The notes below the pieces were generated by a model. It worked only from the letters and a program-made list of their open reading frames with translations. It was not told the origin of the DNA and ran no database searches. A DNA stretch of 64,000 bases from contig NZ_CP024608.1 in NCBI RefSeq assembly GCF_002752675.1, positions 3,038,001 through 3,102,000 on the forward strand, in the 5' to 3' direction. Positions 9,239 through 15,931 of the stretch are shown here, piece after piece. The DNA comes from Massilia violaceinigra. GTDB taxonomy: Bacteria > Pseudomonadota > Gammaproteobacteria > Burkholderiales > Burkholderiaceae_D. Position 1 is the first letter of the stretch. Every line of letters starts with the position of its first letter. The position numbers were made by a program, and so were the translations under genes.

Positions 9239-10105
9239 ATGAGCACCGACAAAAGCCCGCAGTTAGCATTAATTATCACTAAGTATGAAAATGAGCTGCT
9301 GGAAGTTTGGCTGTCGGGATTGATGACGCGGATGATCCGGCGCGATAAAAACGCCGAGGCCGAACTGCGCCAGCAGGCAGCCCGCTTCCTGCCCTTGCTG
9401 GTGCAGGCGCTCGAACGCGGCGCCACCAACGACATCGAAGGCGCCGCCTGGGATGACACGCGCCACATGCTGACCGACATCTCGCAGGCGCGCGTGCGCC
9501 AGGGCTTTTCGTCGATCGAGACCGCCAGCTTCATCTTCGCGCTGAAAGAGCCGCTGTTCGCTTATCTGCGCACCGCGCTGGCCGACAATCCAATCCAGCT
9601 GGTCGAGCAAACCGCCGCCACCAGCGCGCTGTTCGACCGCCTCGGCCTGTTTACCATCGAGGTGTACCAGAAGGCACGCGAGCAGGTCATCCTGCGCCAG
9701 CAGCAGGAACTGCTGGAGCTGTCCACGCCGGTGGTGCAGCTGTGGGAAGGCGTGCTGGCGCTGCCGCTGATCGGTACGCTCGACAGCGCCCGCACCCAGG
9801 TGGTGATGGAGAACCTGCTGCAGAAAATCGTCGACACCGGCGCCTCGATCGCGATCATCGACATCACCGGCGTGCCGACCGTGGATACCCTGGTGGCCCA
9901 GCATCTGCTCAAAACCATCGCCGCCGCGCGCCTGATGGGCGCCGACTGCATCATCAGCGGCATCCGCCCGCAGATCGCCCAGACCATCGTGCACCTCGGC
10001 GTGAATCTGGAAGACGTGGTCACCAAGGCCACCCTGGCCGACGCCTTCGTGGTGGCGCTCAAGCGCACCGGCTCGACCATCACCCATCCGCAGAACGCGC
10101 GCTAA
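9239..10105 (+). CDS. rsbR: RsbR-type stressosome sensor/co-antagonist
   Basis: A 288-residue protein with an N-terminal helical, globin-like RsbR sensor region (about 1-155) and a C-terminal STAS domain (about 160-280). The STAS part reads LSTPVVQLWEGVLALPLIGTLDSARTQ...IDITGVPTVDTLVAQHLL...SGIRPQIAQTIVHLGV, which is diagnostic of RsbR paralogues. Threonines T180 (GTLDS) and T217 (VDT) sit where B. subtilis RsbRA is phosphorylated by RsbT. With RsbS it should build the large cytoplasmic stressosome shell. AAAGGA precedes the ATG. It is first in a tightly packed six-gene operon. The input signal is unknown. Confidence 0.92.
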   Translation: MSTDKSPQLALIITKYENELLEVWLSGLMTRMIRRDKNAEAELRQQAARFLPLLVQALERGATNDIEGAAWDDTRHMLTDISQARVRQGFSSIETASFIFALKEPLFAYLRTALADNPIQLVEQTAATSALFDRLGLFTIEVYQKAREQVILRQQQELLELSTPVVQLWEGVLALPLIGTLDSARTQVVMENLLQKIVDTGASIAIIDITGVPTVDTLVAQHLLKTIAAARLMGADCIISGIRPQIAQTIVHLGVNLEDVVTKATLADAFVVALKRTGSTITHPQNAR

Positions 10106-10108
10106 GCC

Positions 10109-10465
10109 ATGGAACGCATACCGATCCTGAAAATGGGCCGTCTGCTGCTGGTGACGATCCAGGTCGACATGCACGACCGCCTGGCCATGACGCTGCAGGA
10201 CGACCTGACCGCGCGCATCGTCAAGGATCGCGCAACGGGCGTGCTGATCGACATCTCGGCGCTCGACATCGTCGACTCCTTCATCGGCCGCATGATCAGC
10301 CACACGGCGGCCATGGCCCGCATTCTCGACGCCCGCACGGTGCTGGTGGGGATGCAGCCGGCCGTGGCGATCACACTGGTGGAGCTGGGCCTGACGCTCG
10401 ACGGCGTGAGCACCGCCCTGAACGTCGAACGCGGCCTGGCCTTGCTGCAGCAGGAACGGGAATGA
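10109..10465 (+). CDS. rsbS: RsbS stressosome scaffold antagonist
   Basis: A 118-residue single STAS-domain protein that aligns end to end with B. subtilis RsbS. It has IPILKMGRLLLVTIQ at the N-terminus, DIVDSFIGRM around the phosphorylatable serine (S57, equivalent to Ser59) and GMQPAVAITLVELGLTLDGV near the end. In the known system it holds RsbT in the stressosome until phosphorylated. It starts three bases after the rsbR stop, as expected for co-translated stoichiometric partners. Confidence 0.95.
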   Translation: MERIPILKMGRLLLVTIQVDMHDRLAMTLQDDLTARIVKDRATGVLIDISALDIVDSFIGRMISHTAAMARILDARTVLVGMQPAVAITLVELGLTLDGVSTALNVERGLALLQQERE

Positions 10466-10490
10466 CCGCCGCGCAACGGCGGGGCGTGCC

Positions 10491-10904
10491 GTGAGCGGCG
10501 CCGATGGCCTGGTCCACGCGCCCTTGGTCACCGATGAAGATGTGGTCCGCCTGCGCAAGCTGGTGCGCGATGAAATGGTCGCTCTCAAGTTCTCCCTGAT
10601 CGAACAAACCAAGATGGTCACCGCCGCCAGCGAACTGGCGCGCAATACGCTGCGCTACGGCGGTGGCGGACGCGCCGAACTCGAACTGGTCGAACGCGGC
10701 GGCAAGCGCGGCGTCAAGGTCAGCTTCATCGACGAGGGGCCGGGCATCGCCGATATCGACCTGGCCCTGACCGACGGCTACACCAGCGGCGGCGGCATGG
10801 GCCTGGGCCTGTCCGGCGCGCGCCGCCTGGCCGACGACTTCATCCTCGACAGCGCGCCGGGCAAGGGCACGACCGTCACAATCGCGAAATGGAAGCTGTT
10901 TTGA
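10491..10904 (+). CDS. rsbT: RsbT serine/threonine kinase (stressosome switch)
   Basis: A 137-residue GHKL-type kinase. Visible motifs are the N box ASELARNTLRYG, the G1 box DEGPGIADID and the G2 box GGGMGLGLSGARRL. RsbT phosphorylates RsbR and RsbS and, on release, activates a downstream partner. The reading frame opens with GTG at 10491, 25 bases after the rsbS stop; an ATG at 10462 is in another frame and closes after ten codons. The coding end overlaps the next gene by 16 bases. The classical B. subtilis target RsbU is absent, so the output must be one of the following proteins. Confidence 0.9.
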   Translation: MSGADGLVHAPLVTDEDVVRLRKLVRDEMVALKFSLIEQTKMVTAASELARNTLRYGGGGRAELELVERGGKRGVKVSFIDEGPGIADIDLALTDGYTSGGGMGLGLSGARRLADDFILDSAPGKGTTVTIAKWKLF

Positions 10905-11917
10905 ACAGATTAGGCAGGCAAGCGGCGTATCACGTAGGCGAATTAAGCGAAATCGCATCGGCCCGCCGCGCCGGCAATACCCTGGCACGCCAGCTGGGGT
11001 TCGACGAAACGCGCGCCGGCCAGCTGGCCATCGTGATCACCGAAGCGGCCACCAACATCGTCAAGCATGCCCGCGAAGGCGAGATCCTGCTGCGCGCGCT
11101 GCATGCGGGCGAGCGCGCCGGCGTGGAAGTGATCGCGCTCGACCGCGGTCCCGGCATGGCCAATGTGGCGCTGCGCATGGAAGACGGTAATTCCACCGCC
11201 GGCACATACGGCGTGGGACTGGGCGCCATCGGCCGCCTGACGCCCGAATTCGATATCTATTCGGTCGAAGGCCAGGGTACGGTACTGCGCATGACGGTGT
11301 GGAGCGGCGCGGCCGGCGCGCCCGTGTCGGACTGGGAAGCGGGCGCGGTATGCCTGCCGATGCCGGGCGAAGACGTGTGCGGCGACGCCTGGGACTTCGG
11401 TTTCGCCAAATGGGGCCTGACGTTCGGCATGGCCGATGGCCTGGGCCACGGCCCGGAAGCGGCGGTCGCATCCGAGGCGGCGGTCGCGCTGGTGGTCGAC
11501 CGTGCCGCCGTGGGCGTGTCGGAACTGATGCAGCTGGCGCATGGCGCGCTGCACGGCACCCGCGGCGCCGCCGTGGCCCTGGCCGCAATCGATTGCGACG
11601 CTGGCGAACTCACTTTTGCCGGCATCGGCAATATCGCCGGCTGCATCTTCGATGGCAGCGCGCGGCGCCACCTGATGTCGCACAACGGCATTGTCGGCAG
11701 CAATCTGCGCAAGGTGCAGACGTTCACCCATCCGTGGGCGCCCGGCGCCATGCTGATCATGCATTCCGATGGCCTGGGAACGCGCTGGGACCTCGATGCC
11801 TATCCGGGCCTGGCGTTCCGCCACCCGGGCCTGATCGCGGCAGTGCTGTACCGCGATTTCGCGCGCCAGCGCGACGACGCCAGCGTGCTGGTGGTGCGCG
11901 AAAGGGAACTTGGGTAA
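10889..11917 (+). CDS. RsbT/RsbW-like ATPase fused to SpoIIE/RsbX-type phosphatase
   Basis: A 342-residue two-domain protein. Residues about 1-135 form a GHKL anti-sigma-type ATPase (N box ITEAATNIVKHA, G1 LDRGPGMANV, G2 GTYGVGLGAIGRL). Residues about 145-340 form a PP2C-like SpoIIE/RsbX phosphatase with the metal-binding aspartates in EDVCGDAWDFG, FGMADGLGHGPEA and HSDGLGTRW. RsbX in B. subtilis dephosphorylates RsbR and RsbS to reset the stressosome, and the phosphatase half probably does this here. The role of the fused kinase half is unknown. It overlaps rsbT by 16 bases and the next gene by one base (TAATG). Confidence 0.88.
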   Translation: MEAVLNRLGRQAAYHVGELSEIASARRAGNTLARQLGFDETRAGQLAIVITEAATNIVKHAREGEILLRALHAGERAGVEVIALDRGPGMANVALRMEDGNSTAGTYGVGLGAIGRLTPEFDIYSVEGQGTVLRMTVWSGAAGAPVSDWEAGAVCLPMPGEDVCGDAWDFGFAKWGLTFGMADGLGHGPEAAVASEAAVALVVDRAAVGVSELMQLAHGALHGTRGAAVALAAIDCDAGELTFAGIGNIAGCIFDGSARRHLMSHNGIVGSNLRKVQTFTHPWAPGAMLIMHSDGLGTRWDLDAYPGLAFRHPGLIAAVLYRDFARQRDDASVLVVRERELG

Positions 11918-13299
11918 TGTCGCTGCGCATTCTCAAGATCGCGATCGGCACCGAGCTCGATGTGGTCGGAGCCCGCCAGCGGGCGCGCGAGATCGCGGTG
12001 CTGTGCGGCTTCGCCATGCAGGATCAGGTGCGCATCGCCACCTCGGTGTCCGAACTGGCGCGTAACGTCTTCAATTATGCGCATGGCGGCAAGGTCGAGT
12101 TTTCGATCGAGGACGCCGACGGCGTGCAGGCGCTGCAAATCCGCATCGACGACCAGGGCCCCGGCATCGCCGATCTCGACCTGGTGCTGTCCGGGCGCTA
12201 CCAGTCATCGACCGGCATGGGCCTGGGCATCCTGGGTGCGCGCCGCCTGATGGACCGTTGCGACATCAGCACCGCGCGCGCCAGCGGCACCCGGATCGTG
12301 CTGCAAAAGCGCTTTTCCAGCGATGCGCCGCGCATGACGGCGCGCATGGTGGGCGACATGTGCGCCCACCTCAACGCGCAGGCGCCCGATTCGATGCTGG
12401 GCGAGGTGCAGCAGCAAAACCAGGAACTGCTCGGCACCCTCGATGAACTCAAGGCACGCCAGGAAGAGCTGCTGCAGCTCACGCGCGAACTCGAAGAGAA
12501 CAACCGCGCCGTCAAGGTCCTGTACGCGGAGCTCGACGAGAAGGCCGACCACCTGCGCCGCGCCGACCAGATGAAGTCGCGCTTCCTGTCGAACATGAGC
12601 CACGAATTTCGCACGCCACTGAGTTCGATCCGGGCCCTTGCCAAGCTGCTGCTGGCGCGCGCCGACGGCGAGCTGTCGGGCGAGCAGGAGAAGCAGGTCA
12701 GCTACATTTTGCAGGGCACGGTCGCCATGAACGAGATGGTCGACGACCTGCTCGATCTGGCCAAGATCGAAGCGGGCAAGGTCGATGTGCGGGCCGAGCG
12801 CTTTCTGGTGGCCGACATGTTCAGCACCTTGCGCGGCCTGCTGCGACCCTTGCTGCATAGCCCCAACCTGGCACTGACGTTCCAGGAGCCCGAAGCGGAG
12901 CTGGCGCTGCACAGCGACCAGGGCAAGCTGTCGCAGATCCTGCGCAATTTCATATCGAACGCGATCAAATACACCGAACGGGGTGATATCACGGTCCGGG
13001 CGGCGCTTCTGCCGGAGCAGGGTATGATGCACTTCAGCGTGTCCGATACCGGGCTCGGAATCGCTGAGTCGGACCAGGCACTCATTTTCGAGGAGTTCAG
13101 CCAGATCGAAAACCGCTTGCAGACGCGCGTCAAGGGAACGGGCCTGGGCTTGCCGCTGTGCCGTAATCTGGCCGGCCTGCTGGGCGGGTCGGTCGGCGTC
13201 GACAGCGTGCCGGGCGCCGGTTCCGTGTTCTGGGTGTCGATCCCGCTGACCTATACGGCAGAGGGAGGCAATGCCGCCGTACCGCCGTATTCCTACTAA
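11917..13299 (+). CDS. RsbT-like ATPase / sensor histidine kinase fusion
   Basis: A 460-residue fusion. Residues about 1-130 are a third RsbT-like GHKL domain (N box SVSELARNVFNYA, G1 DDQGPGIADLD, G2 STGMGLGILGARRL). A coiled-coil linker (about 155-220, rich in QQQNQELL and EELLQLTREL heptads) leads to a HisKA dimerisation domain with phospho-acceptor histidine in FLSNMSHEFRTPLSSI, then a second HATPase domain (NFISNAIKYT, DTGLGIAESD, GTGLGLPLCRNLAGLLGG). It has no membrane segment or periplasmic sensor, so it is cytoplasmic and probably reads stressosome state directly. The ATG overlaps the preceding TAA. A much longer in-frame reading upstream is a shadow of the phosphatase gene. Confidence 0.88.
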   Translation: MSLRILKIAIGTELDVVGARQRAREIAVLCGFAMQDQVRIATSVSELARNVFNYAHGGKVEFSIEDADGVQALQIRIDDQGPGIADLDLVLSGRYQSSTGMGLGILGARRLMDRCDISTARASGTRIVLQKRFSSDAPRMTARMVGDMCAHLNAQAPDSMLGEVQQQNQELLGTLDELKARQEELLQLTRELEENNRAVKVLYAELDEKADHLRRADQMKSRFLSNMSHEFRTPLSSIRALAKLLLARADGELSGEQEKQVSYILQGTVAMNEMVDDLLDLAKIEAGKVDVRAERFLVADMFSTLRGLLRPLLHSPNLALTFQEPEAELALHSDQGKLSQILRNFISNAIKYTERGDITVRAALLPEQGMMHFSVSDTGLGIAESDQALIFEEFSQIENRLQTRVKGTGLGLPLCRNLAGLLGGSVGVDSVPGAGSVFWVSIPLTYTAEGGNAAVPPYSY

Positions 13300-13316
13300 C
13301 CGGATTGAGGTCCACC

Positions 13317-14837
13317 ATGCAGTCCATGCCATTTGCCGATTCCCTGATCCTCAACGTCGACGACAGCGAAGGAGCGCGCTACGCCAAGTCGCGCATCCTC
13401 ACGCGTGCCGGTTTCACGGTGATCGAGGCCGCCGACGGCAACTCGGCCCTGTTGCGCGCGCGCGAAGACAAGCCGGACCTGGTTCTGCTCGACGTCAAGC
13501 TGCCCGACATTAACGGCTTCGAAGTGTGCCGCCTGCTCAAATCCGACCCCGACACGCGCGCCGTGCTGGTGCTGCAAACGTCGGCCTCGTACATTGGCGT
13601 GGCCGACAAGATCAGGGCGCTCGAAGGCGGCGCCGATAATTATCTGTTCGAGCCGATCGAGCCCGAAGAACTGGTCGCCAACGTCAAGGCGCTGCTCCGG
13701 CTGGGCAAGGTCGAACGCGAACTGCGCGATGTCGACCGCCGCAAGGACGAATTCCTGGCCACGCTGGCGCATGAACTGCGCAATCCCCTGGGGCCGATCC
13801 GCAACGCGGTCGAGCTGCTGTGCCGCCTCGATCCGAACGTGCCGGAGCGCCAGGACAAGGCACGCCAGACCATCCTGCGCCATACCGGCCACCTGGTGCG
13901 GCTGGTGGAAGACCTGCTCGACGTGGCCCGTATTTCGCAGGGCAAGATCACGCTGCACGAAGAGCGCGTGGAACTGCAGACCTTTATCGGCAGCGCGCGC
14001 GAGTCGGTGACGCACATCGCCGAAAGCCGCAACCAGGCGCTCGAAGTGAGGCTGCCGGCGCACGAAGTGTGGCTCAGCGGCGACCATGTGCGGCTGGCGC
14101 AAATCGTCGGCAACCTGCTGCACAATGCCTTCAAGTTCACGCCGCCGGGCGGCGTCGTCAAGCTCTCGGCCGAGGTGATCGGACAGGAAATCCTGATCCG
14201 CATCGCGGACAACGGCATCGGCATTGACGCCACCAAGCTCGATTACATTTTCGACCTGTTCGCGCAGGATGGCTTTACGCCGGACCGGGTGCAGGACGGC
14301 CTGGGCATCGGCCTGTCGCTGGTGCGCACGCTCGTCGCCCTGCACCATGGAACCGTCAGCGCCTCCAGCGCCGGGGTAGGCCAGGGCAGCGTGTTCGAGG
14401 TGCGCCTGCCGATCGACGCGGTCGGCAGCGCTGACGATAGCGCCGCCGTGCCGGGCGCCGATGACGCCGGCGCTGCGCGCATCCTGGTGGTGGACGATAA
14501 CGTCGACGCGGCCGACATGCTGGCCGAGCTGCTCGGCATCAGCGGCCATGATGTGAAGGTGGCGTACAACGGGCAGCAGGCGCTCGACCGCGCGGCCGAG
14601 TTCAGGCCGACCTATGTATTCCTCGATATCGGCTTGCCCGACATGAGCGGCTACGAGGTAGCGGCCAAAATGCGCGTACTGCCCGGCATGGACGACGCGG
14701 TGCTGGTGGCTCTGACCGGCTACGGCCAGGCGCGCGATCGCGAGCAGGCGATGGAGGCCGGCTTCGACGACCATATCGTCAAGCCGATCGATTTCGCCAA
14801 GGTTACCTCGCTCGACCTGCAGCGCCGCAAGCGCTGA
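13317..14837 (+). CDS. Hybrid histidine kinase, REC-HisKA-HATPase-REC
   Basis: A 506-residue soluble hybrid kinase. It has an N-terminal receiver (about 8-125; acceptor Asp in LVLLDVKLPD), HisKA with FLATLAHELRNPLGPI, HATPase with NLLHNAFKFT, DNGIGID and GLGIGLSLVR, and a C-terminal receiver (about 385-500; VDDN, FLDIGLPD, KPID). There is no DNA-binding domain. The ATG at 13317 has GAGG seven bases upstream and is preferred to the in-frame TTG at 13305. It closes the stressosome operon and may take phosphate from, or pass it to, the upstream fusion kinase. The final output regulator is not in the window. Confidence 0.88.
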   Translation: MQSMPFADSLILNVDDSEGARYAKSRILTRAGFTVIEAADGNSALLRAREDKPDLVLLDVKLPDINGFEVCRLLKSDPDTRAVLVLQTSASYIGVADKIRALEGGADNYLFEPIEPEELVANVKALLRLGKVERELRDVDRRKDEFLATLAHELRNPLGPIRNAVELLCRLDPNVPERQDKARQTILRHTGHLVRLVEDLLDVARISQGKITLHEERVELQTFIGSARESVTHIAESRNQALEVRLPAHEVWLSGDHVRLAQIVGNLLHNAFKFTPPGGVVKLSAEVIGQEILIRIADNGIGIDATKLDYIFDLFAQDGFTPDRVQDGLGIGLSLVRTLVALHHGTVSASSAGVGQGSVFEVRLPIDAVGSADDSAAVPGADDAGAARILVVDDNVDAADMLAELLGISGHDVKVAYNGQQALDRAAEFRPTYVFLDIGLPDMSGYEVAAKMRVLPGMDDAVLVALTGYGQARDREQAMEAGFDDHIVKPIDFAKVTSLDLQRRKR

Positions 14838-14858
14838 CCGCCACAGCCGCCTGGTCGC

Positions 14859-15917
14859 TTACTGCCAGGGGAAGAACCACGTGAGCGGCTTGTCGACGCG
14901 CGCAGCCCACGATTTTTCGTTGTGGGTTGCGCCTTCGGCCACGTGGTAAAACAGGTCGGCGTCCTGGCGGTAGCCCTGTTTGAGCATCGCGTCGCGCATC
15001 TTGACGGTATCTTCAAGGCCATCCTTGACGGTGCCGGCATCGAGGTAGAACCTGACCGGCAGGCGTGGCGGCAGGCTGGTGACGAATTCCTGCTTGTTCC
15101 ACCAGAACGAACCGGACACCGACGCCGCCTTTGAAAACACCGCCGCATTTTTCTGCGCGATCCAGACCGATGCAAGGCCGCCCAGGGAGGAACCCATGAT
15201 GGCGGTCGATTCCTTTGCCGGCATGGTGCGCAGCGTGCTGTCGATATACGGCTTGACGGTGTCGACCACGAAGCGCTGATAGGTGTCGAGCTGGCCGCCG
15301 CCGTACTGCGGGTCGCAGCAAGTCGTGTATTCGGCGATGCGTTCCGGCGTATTGTCGATGCCGACCACGATGATCTCTTCCATGATGCCGGTGGCTACCA
15401 GCCGGTTCACCGTTTCGTCCACACCCCATTCGACACCAAAGGCGGCGGTTTTTGCGTCGAACAGGTTCTGGCCGTCGTGCATGTACAGCACGGGATAGCG
15501 CTTGGCCCGATTTTCGTCGTAACTGGGCGGCAGGTAGATGCGCAGATTGCGGCTGTTCTTGAGCTGGGGCGAGGCGAAGCCGGGAATGATTTTCACCTTG
15601 CCGAACGGAGCACCAAAAAAAGGATAGATGTCGCGCGTGCTGCCGGCGGCGAGCTTGTAGGTGCCGCCGATGGCGACTTTTTCGTCACCGAGGGTGGGCT
15701 TCATGACGACGTCGCCCAGGTCGTCGGGCCAGGTATAGGTCCATACCTTGGCGTCGTCGCTCTTGGCCGCTGCGCCCTTCGACCAGGACATCGGTCCCTT
15801 GTCGCCACGGATGGTGACGCCATCCTTCGGGCTCTCGTAATGGACGCGCACCGTGGTGGCGCCCGCGGCCAGCGGCAGCAGGCTTGCCGCGGCCAGCGTA
15901 ACTCGTGCCAGTGTCAT
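14859..15917 (-). CDS. Secreted alpha/beta-hydrolase (esterase D/Fes-like)
   Basis: A 352-residue exported protein with signal peptide MTLARVTLAAASLLPLAAGA. Residues about 20-110 look like an all-beta, carbohydrate-binding E-set or CBM-like domain (TTVRVHYESPKDGVTIRGDKG). The rest is an alpha/beta hydrolase of the putative esterase family (YPVLYMHDGQNLFD, nucleophile elbow MGSSLGG). It is the last gene of the hydrolase operon, 14 bases after the six-hairpin glycosidase, with AAGGA before the ATG. The context suggests removal of acyl groups from starch-like oligosaccharides or a non-esterase role on glucans, but the substrate is not known. Confidence 0.75.
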   Translation of the reverse strand: MTLARVTLAAASLLPLAAGATTVRVHYESPKDGVTIRGDKGPMSWSKGAAAKSDDAKVWTYTWPDDLGDVVMKPTLGDEKVAIGGTYKLAAGSTRDIYPFFGAPFGKVKIIPGFASPQLKNSRNLRIYLPPSYDENRAKRYPVLYMHDGQNLFDAKTAAFGVEWGVDETVNRLVATGIMEEIIVVGIDNTPERIAEYTTCCDPQYGGGQLDTYQRFVVDTVKPYIDSTLRTMPAKESTAIMGSSLGGLASVWIAQKNAAVFSKAASVSGSFWWNKQEFVTSLPPRLPVRFYLDAGTVKDGLEDTVKMRDAMLKQGYRQDADLFYHVAEGATHNEKSWAARVDKPLTWFFPWQ

Positions 15918-15931
15918 TGCGTTTTCCTTTT

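Noticed and set aside
11299..11916. In-frame upstream extension of the RsbT-like/histidine-kinase fusion
   Set aside because: It is an out-of-frame shadow of the phosphatase gene; TAATG coupling and domain content place the start at 11917.
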